64,000 nucleotides of DNA, taken from NCBI RefSeq assembly GCF_000238775.2, contig NZ_AFEJ02000001.1, positions 3,968,001 through 4,032,000 of the forward strand, read 5' to 3'. This document shows, one piece after another, positions 55,062 through 64,000 of this stretch. Source of the stretch: Acaryochloris sp. CCMEE 5410. Lineage in GTDB: Bacteria; Cyanobacteriota; Cyanobacteriia; Thermosynechococcales; Thermosynechococcaceae. The notes beneath the pieces were generated by a model, which had not been told where the DNA came from, searched no databases, and saw only the letters and a program-made list of their open reading frames with translations. The translations under genes were made by a program, and so were the position numbers. Numbering within the stretch: position 1 is the stretch's first letter; each line of letters opens with the position of its first letter.

Positions 55062-55982
55062 TTAGTGAAACTTTAGCCATCCATGCCCAGCATAACGGGG
55101 AGGAAAGATATGGGGATGAAATATCTCCGCTAAAAGTTCCATAGAATCCACGAGTCGAGGGCCGGGGCGATTGAAATATTGATTGCCATCCGTAAGATAT
55201 ACTTGCTGGTTTTGTACGGCCTGTAGCTGCTGCCATTGGGGCTGTTGGGCCAGCTCTTGAGTCGCCTGGGCTGTTTGCTGCAGATTAAAGCCACAGGGCA
55301 TGCAGATAATCATATCTGGATTGGCCGCAAGCAGTTGTTCCCAAGTTAGCCAGCTCGAATGTTGACCAATTGTTCCTAGACAGGGATCGCCTCCGGCCAG
55401 ATTCACCAGTTCGGGGACCCAGTTTCCTGCAATCATCAGTGGGTCGGTCCATTCAATACAGGCAATGGTGGGGCGATGCTCAATGTTTTGGCGCTGCTGA
55501 CAGGCTTTAATGCGTGCCTGGAGCTGCTGAAGGATCGATTGGCTGTCGCATCCTAGGGCAGTAGCAACTCGTTCCATATCCTGCCAAACATGGGCTAACA
55601 GACTGGGCTGTAGGGAAATCACCTGGGTGGTTTGGTCTGTAATCTGTATGAGGGCCTGCTCAACCTCCGCTAGACTCACTGCGCAGACGTCGCATTGAGC
55701 TTGGGTGACAATATGGGTTGGCTTAAGCTGTTGGAGCTGCTCTAAATCTAAACGATAAATGCCGAGGGCCGACTGCAACAGCTCCATGACTTGATTATGG
55801 ATATCCCGGCTGGGCTGTTCGGCATTGAGATTGGCGACCGTGCAAACCGGGAGAGTTTGCACCTGTTCTGGATAGTCACATTCATGGGAGCGGCCCACTA
55901 AATGGCTACCGCATCCCAAAGCCGCTACGATTTCTGTCCCACTCGGGATTAGAGAAACAATCCGCAGGTCTGACCGTGACAT
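55062..55982 (-). CDS. Cobalamin-binding-type (BtuF-like) protein
   Basis: A 306-residue protein of the helical-backbone metal-binding/BtuF superfamily: RIVSLIPSGTEIVAALGCGS, LVGRSHECDYP, VTQAQCDVCAVSLAEVE and MICMPCGFN. It resembles the cobalamin-binding proteins of cyanobacteria and archaea. Unlike a normal periplasmic binding protein I see no signal peptide, so it may be cytoplasmic or the start may be further upstream. No B12 ABC transporter is next to it. Shared transcript with the kinase is likely. Confidence 0.8.
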   Translation of the reverse strand: MSRSDLRIVSLIPSGTEIVAALGCGSHLVGRSHECDYPEQVQTLPVCTVANLNAEQPSRDIHNQVMELLQSALGIYRLDLEQLQQLKPTHIVTQAQCDVCAVSLAEVEQALIQITDQTTQVISLQPSLLAHVWQDMERVATALGCDSQSILQQLQARIKACQQRQNIEHRPTIACIEWTDPLMIAGNWVPELVNLAGGDPCLGTIGQHSSWLTWEQLLAANPDMIICMPCGFNLQQTAQATQELAQQPQWQQLQAVQNQQVYLTDGNQYFNRPGPRLVDSMELLAEIFHPHIFPPRYAGHGWLKFH

Positions 55983-55992
55983 TCAGGTGTGC

Positions 55993-56211
55993 TTACTCAA
56001 TCGTGATCGACTGAGGTCCGCCACTATTAGACTGAGGAGGGTTATCGGTAGGGTCAGAATCATTGTGAGGTCCCCTCTTTTGATCCAACCAACTTTTGAC
56101 GGGATCGTCATTGAGATCTAGGCGGAAAAGACCTGAAGCAAACCCTCCCATAAAGGCAACGGGTTTACTCACAAATTCTTGAAACAGGGGCGTTAATTCG
56201 TCCAAAAACAT
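55993..56211 (-). CDS. Small conserved protein of unknown function
   Basis: A 72-residue protein: an N-terminal helix (FLDELTPLFQEFVSKPVAFM), a Gly/Phe-rich middle and a disordered C-terminus rich in Asn, Asp, Pro and Ser. It ends ten bases before the BtuF-like gene starts, so the two are likely co-transcribed. Family not recognised, though short proteins like this are common in cyanobacteria. Confidence 0.6.
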   Translation of the reverse strand: MFLDELTPLFQEFVSKPVAFMGGFASGLFRLDLNDDPVKSWLDQKRGPHNDSDPTDNPPQSNSGGPQSITIE

Positions 56212-56290
56212 CTCTGTGTCTCATTCGGGTTACTACTGTAATGGTAACGCGACTCCCTGGATCAATTGCTGCTAATTTGTCGTCCTTAAG

Positions 56291-56677
56291 TTAAGCGGCC
56301 TGCTGCTGTTGGGCGCGATAAACCTGGGAGTAGGTATTTATTAAAGGCATTCCGTAGGCAGACACCACATGAAAAGCCTGATTGTGGGTATGGAGTTGGG
56401 ACTGCACATAGGGACTTTGAGCAATCAGAGCACAGGCTCGTTCAGGAGGCTCACCTTGAATTAACGCTTCTGCCAATACGCCCCGATCTAGAGTTGCTCC
56501 CATGTCTGGATATAAAGAGACGATGGAATAATACTCGTCATAGGTTGACCCTAGACAAAGACACCCGAGATCATGATGGGCTGCATGGGCGAGTTCAACG
56601 TAGCGATTCCGTATGGTTGAGCAGGATGGTGTCTGGGTATCGAGCACGGAAGCCTCCTCGAAAGTGCAGGTTGTCAT
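56291..56677 (-). CDS. Protein of unknown function (128 aa)
   Basis: A 128-residue soluble protein with RNRYVELAHAAHHDLGCLCL, YDEYYSIVSLYPDMGATLDR and a Gln-rich end. Five cysteines lie in the first 45 residues. It appears helical. I cannot name a family. Its upstream DNA has an inverted repeat followed by a tandem repeat, suggesting regulation. Confidence 0.6.
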   Translation of the reverse strand: MTTCTFEEASVLDTQTPSCSTIRNRYVELAHAAHHDLGCLCLGSTYDEYYSIVSLYPDMGATLDRGVLAEALIQGEPPERACALIAQSPYVQSQLHTHNQAFHVVSAYGMPLINTYSQVYRAQQQQAA

Positions 56678-56710
56678 TGGGGCTGATGGATTTGAAGCAA
56701 AATTAGGGAA

Positions 56711-56742
56711 GGATAGTTATCCCCAGTGAAGAATAACTATCC
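56711..56742. promoter_or_regulatory. Perfect 10-bp inverted repeat upstream of a minus-strand gene
   Basis: GGATAGTTAT (56711-56720) and ATAACTATCC (56733-56742), 12-base spacer. It is 33 bases upstream of the ATG at 56677 (minus strand), so it could be an operator or a 5' leader hairpin. Confidence 0.5.
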
Positions 56743-56779
56743 CTGAGTGCAAGTGAGACTATCTCTGAGTGCAAGTGAG
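56736..56779. repeat. 22-bp tandem duplication
   Basis: Two adjacent 22-base copies, ACTATCCCTGAGTGCAAGTG-type, at 56736-56757 and 56758-56779, differing by one C/T. The first copy shares bases with the right arm of the inverted repeat. Confidence 0.7.
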
Positions 56780-56920
56780 GTTTAATCACTTAAGATAGCC
56801 ATGGGTCTAATGTCGCAGTTCCTACCGAGGCTTGGCATCGTAAAACTACTGAATTCTATGGCGCAAAAATTGCGCTCAAAACGACGTCCAGCTTCAGGAA
56901 TTAGAGGCCTTCCGTAATCT

Positions 56921-56934
56921 CCGTATATATACGG
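56921..56934. promoter_or_regulatory. 14-bp perfect palindrome
   Basis: CCGTATATATACGG is a perfect palindrome in the 290-base gap between the GPH transporter stop and the 56677 gene start. A dimeric regulator site is possible; the TATATA core could also be a -10-like element. Confidence 0.35.
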
Positions 56935-56968
56935 TTGTTTGGATCAAATTTTGTCTTAAGAGTAAGAA

Positions 56969-58411
56969 CTACTGTTCATCTAGCACATCCATTTGAGGAG
57001 GGGCGTGATGGGTCGTGTTCTCTAGTCCCAAACGTCGCTCTCGTAGTTTCAACAAGATTTCAGCATGGACTTCCCGAGAAATGGGATAGAAATAAGCGAG
57101 TAGCAGACCAACCAATAGAATTAAGGTGGGGAGCGGTCCAATGGCAATTCGAATCGCCAGTAAGGCCGAATCCGGCTGGATTGGCAGGGCTTCACCGGGG
57201 GTAGGTGAGATAAACCCAGAGCTTTCCAAGGCCAGGCCGACTAAAAAGAGGCCCAAAGCAAGTCCTAACTTTTGCAGGAAAACCATAAAGGCATAGAAAA
57301 TGCCTTCCCGGCGTTTGCCTGTTTTGAGCTCATCTAGCTCAATCACATCTGGCAGCATGGACCATGGAATCAAATAGGCGGTGGCGACCCCAACGCCAGC
57401 CATCATACTCAGGACATATAGGCCGACAATTTGACCGGGCTGGAGGAAGAATAGGCCACTTTGGGCAATAATCCAGAGGGACATGCCCATGAAATAGACC
57501 ATGCGTTTGCCGATTCTCTCGCTAATACTGCTCCAGACAAACAACATAATGATGGCGACGACCTGAACCAGCAGAGCAACCTGAAAATAAGCATCCTGCT
57601 TCATCCAGCTGGTGACGTAATAGGGAATGATGGCAGCCGTTAGCTGAAAGGCTAGCCAAGAACAGAGATAAATGCCAATCACGAATAAAAACGGACGATT
57701 GGACAAGGCAATTTTCACTTGTTCCAGCATGGGAATCTGTTCTGCAGTTTCTGAGGTATAGCGTTCTTCTGTGCCCCAAACACACCAATAGAGGGGTAAG
57801 ACGGATAGAACTGCACAGCCAAGGCCAATGGCAAAATATTGCTGACTGGGATTCTCAAACCAGTTAGCGCTAAGAGAAGCAATCGCTAGAGCCAGAATAC
57901 TTCCACTAATGGAGAAGGCAAATCGAAAACTATTCAGACTGGTTCGCTCGTTATAGTCTTGGGTTAATTCGGGAGTCAGGGCTGTATAGGGTAAATTGAC
58001 GGCTGTGAATGCGATGTTAAAAAACACAGCAATCATGGTGTAGTAGGCAAATAAGGCCCATTGGTTGATCTCAGCATTGGCTGAAAAATGAGGAACAACC
58101 CACTGCAAGACAAAAAATAAACCAAAAGGGATAGATCCCCACAGCATCCAGGAATGACGGCGTCCCCATCGGGATTTCGTCCGATCGCTTAAGACACCAA
58201 TGATGGGATCATTGATGGCATCGCTAATTTTGCCAACCAAGAGAACGATTCCTGCTAGTCCTGGCCTGAGACCCGCAACATTGGTGAGAAAAAAGAGTAG
58301 CGAAAAAACCAGGAGGGTCGCGGTAATTCCGGGTCCCATATCTCCAGCACCATAGGCTAACTTGGTCTTGAAACTTAATTTTCCAGAATCGGGAGATATG
58401 GGGTCATTCAT
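56969..58411 (-). CDS. GPH-family sugar:cation symporter (MFS)
   Basis: A 480-residue protein with about twelve membrane helices. LAYGAGDMGPGITATLL at the N-terminus, GKISDAINDPIIGVLSDRTKSRWGRRHSWMLWG (helix 2-3 loop) and NLPYTALTPELTQDYNERTSLNSFR identify the glycoside-pentoside-hexuronide:cation symporter family. It takes up a sugar or glycoside with Na+ or H+; the substrate is unknown. The gene stands alone. Confidence 0.9.
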   Translation of the reverse strand: MNDPISPDSGKLSFKTKLAYGAGDMGPGITATLLVFSLLFFLTNVAGLRPGLAGIVLLVGKISDAINDPIIGVLSDRTKSRWGRRHSWMLWGSIPFGLFFVLQWVVPHFSANAEINQWALFAYYTMIAVFFNIAFTAVNLPYTALTPELTQDYNERTSLNSFRFAFSISGSILALAIASLSANWFENPSQQYFAIGLGCAVLSVLPLYWCVWGTEERYTSETAEQIPMLEQVKIALSNRPFLFVIGIYLCSWLAFQLTAAIIPYYVTSWMKQDAYFQVALLVQVVAIIMLFVWSSISERIGKRMVYFMGMSLWIIAQSGLFFLQPGQIVGLYVLSMMAGVGVATAYLIPWSMLPDVIELDELKTGKRREGIFYAFMVFLQKLGLALGLFLVGLALESSGFISPTPGEALPIQPDSALLAIRIAIGPLPTLILLVGLLLAYFYPISREVHAEILLKLRERRLGLENTTHHAPPQMDVLDEQ

Positions 58412-58533
58412 GGTGTTACAAGATCATCTATGACCTCCAATTGTGCCCTACTCTTTGTCAATTGCCATAACTTCTCATCAAAATCTCATGCGAACGGCTC
58501 TGGAGAGTGGCCTGCTTTGAGCTGCTGGATGGC

Positions 58534-58788
58534 TTAAAACTCGGTCTCATCTCCCAGTTCTTCGATCAGAAGTTCCATTTGGCCTTGTCGATCTGCCAAG
58601 AAGGCTTCACATTGACGCAGATAAGTAATCGCGGCTGCAAAGCGCTCAAAAACATCGGCTAAATCTAACTGCCCCGTCTCAATTTCCGTAATGATGGTTT
58701 CGACTTCGCGAATCGTCTCTTCATACCGCCAGTCTTGAGGAAGTTCAACTCCGTTTGGAGCCGCCGATGTATCGTTGTTACCTTTCAT
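58534..58788 (-). CDS. xseB: Exodeoxyribonuclease VII small subunit
   Basis: An 84-residue helical protein: RYEETIREVETIITEIETGQ, LDLADVFERFAAAITYLRQC and a short acidic end, the XseB pattern. It binds XseA in a high multiplicity. Its start overlaps the xseA stop by 11 bases, giving coupled translation. Confidence 0.92.
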   Translation of the reverse strand: MKGNNDTSAAPNGVELPQDWRYEETIREVETIITEIETGQLDLADVFERFAAAITYLRQCEAFLADRQGQMELLIEELGDETEF

Positions 58789-60034
58789 GATCCGCTTCCT
58801 GGGGTGAAGACTGCAATGCCGTGACGCGAGCAGTAAAGTGGCCTTCTGCTAACTCTACCTTGAGTTCTTGATCGACTTGTAGCTGTTGTGTACTACGGAC
58901 AATTTGCTGGTCGGTGGTTTGGACGAGGGCATATCCTCGTTTAAGCACTTGGGTGGGGTCTAGAGAAGTGAGCTGTTGCTGTAAAAGCTGTTGATGCTGC
59001 TGAGCCTGTCCTAATCGATGTTTAATGGCGTGGAGAAGGTGGTTTTGCAGCCGCGATCGCAACACCTGTTCCCGTTCAAACTGACGATCTATCTGCAGCC
59101 GCCGTAGGCGCGTTTTTTGATACAGCAAATGCTCATGGGCAACATCGAGCTGGCGCGTGAGAATAATGTAGAGTCGGGCAATACAATTGCGATAGTCTGT
59201 TTGCCAGTCTGTTAGACGGGGAATGCACTCAGCGGCGGCTGTCGGTGTATGGGCACATACATCGGCCACCAGATCAGCTAGGGTCTCATCTCGCTGATGC
59301 CCAATGCCAGAAATGACTGGAATGGGGCACTCTGCAATGGCCCGCACCACCCGCTCATCATTGAAACAAGCTAAGTCTTCGGTTGCGCCTCCGCCTCGGG
59401 CCACAATCAAGACCTCGGCTCTACCGTCTTTAATCACCCGTTCAATGGCTAGCACGATTGCTTCTGGCGCTTGTTTACCCTGTACTTTGGTTGGGGAGAA
59501 TAGCACTTTTAACCCGGGATGCTGGGCCTTCAGCGTGCGTTTAATATCACCCCAAGCCGCAGCTTGATGGGAGGTGACCACCCCAACCGTTTGGGGATAG
59601 GTTGGGAGGGCTTGTTTTTGGAGAGGGTCGAATAGGCCCTCGCGGGTTAAGCGGTCTCGGAGCTGCTGGTAGCGCAGGGAGCGTAATCCTTCCCCGGCGG
59701 GAAATAATTGCCAGGCCATCAGCTGATATTGGCCCCGTTGGGGGTACACCCGAATACGGCCTAACGCCAGAATCTGCTCACCCACCTCTGGTTCGATGAC
59801 GAGCTGGTCACAGTAGCTATTCCAAATCACACAGTGAATAGAGGCAGCTTCCTGCTGATCTTGGAGGGTAAAGAAGAAGCCACTGCGATGCCGGGCTGCA
59901 CTGGAGACCTCGCCTTCGACCCAAACTTGGACTAAATATGAATCATCTTCCAGTAGCGCCTGAATATAATCCGTTAACCCTTTAACGGACAACACTTCCG
60001 GTGGAACTAATAAATTGGGCTGATACGATGTCAT
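58778..60034 (-). CDS. xseA: Exodeoxyribonuclease VII large subunit
   Basis: A 418-residue protein: an N-terminal OB fold (VQVWVEGEVSSAARHRSGFF), the catalytic core with VGVVTSHQAAAWGDI, VLIVARGGGATEDLACFNDE and PVISGIGHQRDETLADLVAD, then coiled-coil helices and the short RGYALVQ segment. It cuts single-stranded DNA to oligonucleotides with XseB. Confidence 0.96.
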   Translation of the reverse strand: MTSYQPNLLVPPEVLSVKGLTDYIQALLEDDSYLVQVWVEGEVSSAARHRSGFFFTLQDQQEAASIHCVIWNSYCDQLVIEPEVGEQILALGRIRVYPQRGQYQLMAWQLFPAGEGLRSLRYQQLRDRLTREGLFDPLQKQALPTYPQTVGVVTSHQAAAWGDIKRTLKAQHPGLKVLFSPTKVQGKQAPEAIVLAIERVIKDGRAEVLIVARGGGATEDLACFNDERVVRAIAECPIPVISGIGHQRDETLADLVADVCAHTPTAAAECIPRLTDWQTDYRNCIARLYIILTRQLDVAHEHLLYQKTRLRRLQIDRQFEREQVLRSRLQNHLLHAIKHRLGQAQQHQQLLQQQLTSLDPTQVLKRGYALVQTTDQQIVRSTQQLQVDQELKVELAEGHFTARVTALQSSPQEADHER

Positions 60035-60124
60035 TGCAGGTTTCTCGTTCAGACGATAGGACTCAGGCGATAGAACTATAAAGCAGGCAATCTAGCCTTC
60101 TGACCCCATGACATCTGGTCTTAA

Positions 60125-62059
60125 CTAACCGCCAGGCTTGGGAAACGTACTAGGTGACTTAAAGTATTCCACCTGTTGATCTGCCAGAGCTTTGCTCATA
60201 AAGTCGCGCCAGACTGGTGCGGCATAGCTCCCCCCTGAAGCCCCTCTTCCCATGGGAGAATAGTTATCATTTCCGGCCCACACTGCCGTGGCTAATTGCG
60301 GCACATAACCCACAAACCAAACATCTCGCTCAGAAGACGTGGTTCCCGTTTTACCCGCAGCCGGTCGGCCAATTTGAGCTGAGGTGCCTGTCCCGCCATT
60401 GATGACCGCCTGCAGGGATTGGGTTAAAGCGGCAGATGCCCATGGATCGAGCACTAACTTGGGCTGGGGAGTATTATCTAGGATTAAGCGTCCGCTGCTA
60501 TCGGTGACTTGGGCAATGGCTGTAGTTTCAGATTGCCAGCCGTTATTCGCAAACGTTGCATAAGCTGAAGCCATTTCGAGCGGCGTTAAGTCTACAGAAC
60601 CTAACGGCAGTGAAATCACCGGAGGGATGGGGCTTTTAATGCCCAGCACCCGACAAATATCAATCACTTTCTCCACCCCGACCTTTTGGCCTAGGACAAC
60701 AGCGGGAATATTACGGGAGGTGGCCAAGGCTTGTCGTAAAGACATGGACCCTCCAAAGGTTTTGTCGTAGTTTAAGGGTGTATAGCCTTGTGCGGTTCCA
60801 TCATTAAAGGTGACCTTGGTGTCATTAATGACGCTGCTGGGCGTATATTTACCGGACGCATAAGCGGCGTAGTAGACAAAGGGTTTAAACGCGGATCCTG
60901 GTTGGCGAATAGATTGGGTCGCCCGATTAAATTCACTTTTTTGGCTATCGACTCCCCCGACAATCGCTTTGATAAAGTGGGTGCGAGGATCAACCGCGAC
61001 CAACGCCATTTGATCCGCTGCATAGGAGATGCGCTGTTGTCCCCATTTCACCGAATCTTCGGCAATTTCCTGCATTTTGATGTCGATGGTGGTTTGAATC
61101 CGCATGCCCCCTTTACTCAAGGCATCGCGGCCAAATCGACGAGTCAATTCTTTAATAACCGTGTTGGTGATGTAGGGAGAGCGGCTGAGTTGAAAGGAGG
61201 TGACCTTACCGAATTTCAAAGGTGTGTCTAAAGCCGCTTGCTCTTCTTCTTCGGTAATCCAGGTCAGTTTTTTCATTCGATTGAGAACCACCGCTTGTCG
61301 CCGTTTGGCAATCTCAAGGGTTTCATCGGTGACGGAGTCAAAATCAAAGGGACTAAAGCTTTCAGGGGCTTGGATAATGCCCGCCATCATGGCTGATTCT
61401 GCGAGGTTCAGCTCTGATGATGATTTATTGAAATAGCTGCGGGCGGCAGTTTCAACGCCGTAGGTGTTATGTCCCCAATACACTTGATTGAGGTACATTT
61501 CTAAAATTTCATCTTTTTTGAACAGCTTCTCTAGCCGCATGGCTAGAACCGCCTCTGCAACCTTCCGGCCCAGTTCTTGCCTAGGGGTCAAAAACAGGTT
61601 TTTGACCAGCTGCATGGTTAAGGTAGAAGCACCCTGGACGGTTTCTCCAGCCTGAATGTTGGTGACCGTGGCCCGGAGGATACCGTAGGGATTAATCCCA
61701 TCATGTTTATAGAAGTTGCTGTCTTCAATGGCTAACACGGCTAACTTCAAATGGGGCGAAATATTATCTAAGGGAACGACTTCACGGTTTTCTTCATCGT
61801 GGAGGCTGGCCAGAATTTTGCCATTAATATCGTAAATATGGGTGGTCTCGTTGGGGATGTAACCCTTTAGGGACCGAACGTCCGGTAAATTGCGAAAGCT
61901 AATGGCGACCCCCATTAAGCTACCGGCTGCAGCGGCGCTAGCCAGCATCGTCGTGATCAGAATTGTGGAACCCGCTGCTTTGCCAATCCCCCCAATAAAA
62001 CTGGTGCCTTTAGAAAAGCGGTTGGGGTTTTTGGGGCTGGCAGTTTGTGATAGAGACAC
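60125..62059 (-). CDS. Class A penicillin-binding protein (PBP1A-like)
   Basis: A 644-residue bifunctional enzyme. Membrane helix near residues 27-55. GT51 transglycosylase: AVLAIEDSNFYKHDGINPYG with the catalytic Glu, GASTLTMQLVKNLFL and KDEILEMYLNQVYWGHNTYG. Transpeptidase: RQPGSAFKPFVYYA (SxxK), the SxN region in ATSRNIP, and GKTGTTSSERDVWFVGY (KTG). It polymerises and cross-links peptidoglycan. It is divergent from tyrS with about 360 bases between. The name mrcA would be over-precise. Confidence 0.95.
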   Translation of the reverse strand: MSLSQTASPKNPNRFSKGTSFIGGIGKAAGSTILITTMLASAAAAGSLMGVAISFRNLPDVRSLKGYIPNETTHIYDINGKILASLHDEENREVVPLDNISPHLKLAVLAIEDSNFYKHDGINPYGILRATVTNIQAGETVQGASTLTMQLVKNLFLTPRQELGRKVAEAVLAMRLEKLFKKDEILEMYLNQVYWGHNTYGVETAARSYFNKSSSELNLAESAMMAGIIQAPESFSPFDFDSVTDETLEIAKRRQAVVLNRMKKLTWITEEEEQAALDTPLKFGKVTSFQLSRSPYITNTVIKELTRRFGRDALSKGGMRIQTTIDIKMQEIAEDSVKWGQQRISYAADQMALVAVDPRTHFIKAIVGGVDSQKSEFNRATQSIRQPGSAFKPFVYYAAYASGKYTPSSVINDTKVTFNDGTAQGYTPLNYDKTFGGSMSLRQALATSRNIPAVVLGQKVGVEKVIDICRVLGIKSPIPPVISLPLGSVDLTPLEMASAYATFANNGWQSETTAIAQVTDSSGRLILDNTPQPKLVLDPWASAALTQSLQAVINGGTGTSAQIGRPAAGKTGTTSSERDVWFVGYVPQLATAVWAGNDNYSPMGRGASGGSYAAPVWRDFMSKALADQQVEYFKSPSTFPKPGG

Positions 62060-62420
62060 AGGAGATTCACATCCTCTTTTGGAAAGTTTGAAACAATGAC
62101 CACTCAGGAATCATACTAGCAATTTTGGCCCAGAGGACCAGGAGGTCTATGAATAGTGGGTGCAACGGCAACACTAGCAGAGTGAGCGCTTAAAATTGAG
62201 GTTGAGCATAGCTTACCATCCCTATTTAGTGGACTACTATAATTTCCTTTGGCGCAAAAAAATAATGCTATTTTGCATTGTGCAGACCATGATAGTTTCT
62301 TGGCTATTTCTTAAGATGAGTTGTGCTGCAATGGCATACTAGAATTTGCTTTTCAGTCGCAAGAGCGATTGACGGCGATATGGGCGATTGCCCTTTGTTT
62401 ATCCTTACTATTACTCACCT
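62060..62420. other. Divergent promoter region
   Basis: About 360 bases between the penicillin-binding protein and tyrS starts. A T-rich segment lies around 62240-62280. The tyrS frame is open back to 62388 but lacks an ATG before 62421. No T-box or other riboswitch was recognised. Confidence 0.4.
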
Positions 62421-63635
62421 ATGGCAGATGCAGTGTCTTCGTTGCTCCAGAGGGGCGTTAGCGATATTTTCCCCGATAATGCTGATTCACAACAAGAGGA
62501 TGACAATTTAGCCTATCGCTTGGAAAACGCGGATCAACCGCTGCGCATCAAGCTGGGCATTGACCCCACGGGCACGGATCTCCATTTAGGCCATAGCCTT
62601 CCGATTCGTAAACTGCGGGCGTTTCAGGATTTAGGCCATAAAGCCGTTTTGATTATTGGCGATTTTACGGCGCGGGTGGGTGATCCAACGGGTAAATCTG
62701 AGGTTCGACGTCAGCTGACAGAAGCAGAGGTGCAGCATAATATTCAGACCTACCTAGATCAGATCAAGCCGATTTTGGATTTTGAGACCCCTGATCGGTT
62801 AGAGGTTCGCTACAACTCAGAGTGGTTGTCCAAAATCGATTTGGCAAAGACCTTAGAACTGCTGACTACAATGACCGTGGGGCAAATGCTGGCGAAAGAA
62901 GGATTTGCCGAACGCTATCAGCAGGGGACGCCCGTTTATTTACATGAATTTCTATACCCTTTGTTGCAGGGCTATGACTCGGTAGCAGTCGAAGCGGATG
63001 TGGAACTTGGGGGAACCGATCAGAAATTTAATATTGCCATTGGTCGAGATTTACAGCGGCATTTTGGCCTGCGCCCCCAGTTTGGTCTACTCACCCCGAT
63101 TCTATTGGGGACGGATGGGGTGCAAAAGATGTCCAAGTCATTGAATAACTATGTGGGCTTGGCTGAAGATGCGGTCAGTATGTACTCCAAGTTGGAGAAA
63201 ATGCCGGATGCGCTGCTGCCTGAGTACTTTGAACATCTAACCGATTTGTCCCTTAAAGAGTTACCGGAGAGTCCTCGAGAGCAGCAAAAGCTGTTGGCCC
63301 ATACTGTGGTGAGCCAGTATCACAGTGTTGCGATCGCAAATGAAACCCAACAATCCCTAGCTGCAATGGTGACCCAGGGAGATATGAGTCAAACCGATGT
63401 TATTCCTGAATATTCGTTGGCGGAGGTGACGTTCCCGGCCAAGCTGTTCTATTTGCTGAGTGCCAGCGGATTATGTTCTAGCAGTAGTGATGCCCGTCGC
63501 CAAATTAAGGGCGGAGCTGTGAAGTTAGATGGCACTAAAATCACCGTGGTTGATCAAACGTATAAACAGCCTGACGATCTGATCGGGATGGTCTTACAAG
63601 TGGGTAAAAAGAAGTTTATTCGGTTTATCGCCTGA
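62421..63635 (+). CDS. tyrS: Tyrosyl-tRNA synthetase
   Basis: About 404 residues from ATG 62421 (a TTG 11 codons upstream is less likely). [20 protein letters not shown] holds the HIGH-like HLGHS motif, [16 protein letters not shown] the tyrosine-adenylate site, and [10 protein letters not shown] the KMSKS loop. The C-terminal S4 domain ([20 protein letters not shown]) binds tRNA. The layout is that of the TyrZ-like bacterial group. Confidence 0.96.
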   Translation: MADAVSSLLQRGVSDIFPDNADSQQEDDNLAYRLENADQPLRIKLGIDPTGTDLHLGHSLPIRKLRAFQDLGHKAVLIIGDFTARVGDPTGKSEVRRQLTEAEVQHNIQTYLDQIKPILDFETPDRLEVRYNSEWLSKIDLAKTLELLTTMTVGQMLAKEGFAERYQQGTPVYLHEFLYPLLQGYDSVAVEADVELGGTDQKFNIAIGRDLQRHFGLRPQFGLLTPILLGTDGVQKMSKSLNNYVGLAEDAVSMYSKLEKMPDALLPEYFEHLTDLSLKELPESPREQQKLLAHTVVSQYHSVAIANETQQSLAAMVTQGDMSQTDVIPEYSLAEVTFPAKLFYLLSASGLCSSSSDARRQIKGGAVKLDGTKITVVDQTYKQPDDLIGMVLQVGKKKFIRFIA

Positions 63636-63720
63636 CTAGGTACGGAAGTTTAGAGTCTCTACTCGTAGATGTGAAGACCTCTGGCGGTTCGAGCGAGAGG
63701 ATAAACTAGAGACATCCACG

Positions 63721-64000
63721 ATGGGCGGTATCATGCTGGCAATCGAATTAGACTTGCAACCGGCTGATTTAGAACTCAGTGATGAACAGTTTTACCATCT
63801 TTGCCAAGGAAATCGAGATCTGCGTCTAGAAAGAACTGCAGCAGGAAAGTTAGTGATTATGCCACCCACGGGATGGGGGACTGGAAACCGTAATCTAAGA
63901 CTCGGGCAACGGCTCGGCAATTGGGCAGATGAAGATGGAACCGGAATTGTGTTTGATTCCTCTACTGGGTTTCGGTTGCCTAACGGTGCGATTCGCTCGC
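63721..64000 (+). CDS. Uma2 family (DUF820) protein, 5' part
   Basis: An open frame from ATG 63721 (second ATG 63733) runs off the window. The translation LELSDEQFYHLCQGNRDLRL, AGKLVIMPPTGWGTGNRNLR, LGNWADEDGTGIVFDSSTGF, RLPNGAIRS is the Uma2 family, a PD-(D/E)XK nuclease-like group very numerous in cyanobacteria and of unclear role. The catalytic core beyond this point is outside the window. Confidence 0.88.
   Translation, partial: MGGIMLAIELDLQPADLELSDEQFYHLCQGNRDLRLERTAAGKLVIMPPTGWGTGNRNLRLGQRLGNWADEDGTGIVFDSSTGFRLPNGAIRS

Noticed and set aside
63650-63712. Hairpin after tyrS
   Set aside because: GTCTCTA and TAGAGAC are about 40 bases apart with a weak inner stem and no T-run; not convincing as a terminator.
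1-64000. tRNA or rRNA genes
   Set aside because: I scanned for T-loop-like GGTTCGANTCC patterns and rRNA-like blocks and saw none; a covariance-model scan (for example tRNAscan-SE) would be decisive.

Overview
The window is chromosomal DNA from a cyanobacterium. The evidence is an ndhH gene of the photosynthetic-type NDH-1 complex, gatC, a cyanobacterial-type L-cysteine/cystine lyase, an hps-like pseudopilin cluster, several families I know mainly from cyanobacteria (TIGR04168 phosphoesterase, DUF4346, Uma2), and many HIP1-type GCGATCGC octamers. Gene content and the moderate GC fit an Acaryochloris-like unicellular cyanobacterium, but that genus is a guess from memory, not a search result.

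Layout. 1-5.5 kb: the 3' end of a GGDEF/EAL gene, then minus-strand enzymes and small proteins ending with the cysteine/cystine lyase. 5.5-8.1 kb: decayed DNA with a broken HEAT-like gene and a tail-anchored coiled-coil protein. 8.1-15.6 kb, plus strand: a duplicated SpoIIAA-like protein, DUF4952, an HTH protein, RidA, an exported collagen-like protein, a ParE/RelE-type toxin-antitoxin pair, mnmD and a pentapeptide-repeat protein. 15.6-26.8 kb, minus strand: creatininase-like hydrolase, FAD monooxygenase, a flavodoxin-like protein beside an unusual Rieske-ThDP fusion enzyme, then a tight run pyk-DUF4346-phosphoesterase-VWA-plsC. A cysteine-free Rrf2 regulator is divergent from pyk.

27.4-39.3 kb is the most distinctive block: nine prepilin-like genes in two divergent sets (PilX/PilV/FimT/PilW-like on minus; GspH/HpsB/HpsC/HpsA-like on plus) and a detached GspH paralogue with a serine-repeat tail. 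A near-perfect CRP-type palindrome lies between the divergent sets. No assembly ATPase, secretin or prepilin peptidase is present, so the products must use machinery encoded elsewhere.

40.1-49 kb: cbiB, mltA, a small conserved gene, then a sensor GGDEF/EAL gene split by an ISAs1-family element whose ends, inverted repeats and 10-bp target duplication can be read exactly; removing the element restores the reading frame. A CbbY-like phosphatase and a CAP-domain protein follow. 49.3-64 kb is mostly housekeeping: gatC, ndhH, a methyltransferase, a sulfotransferase in AT-rich surroundings, a Ser/Thr kinase, a B12-binding-type protein, a GPH transporter, xseA/xseB, a class A penicillin-binding protein, tyrS and the start of an Uma2 gene.

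I found no rRNA, tRNA or CRISPR array by eye. Functions are assigned from motifs and remembered families; no database search was run.
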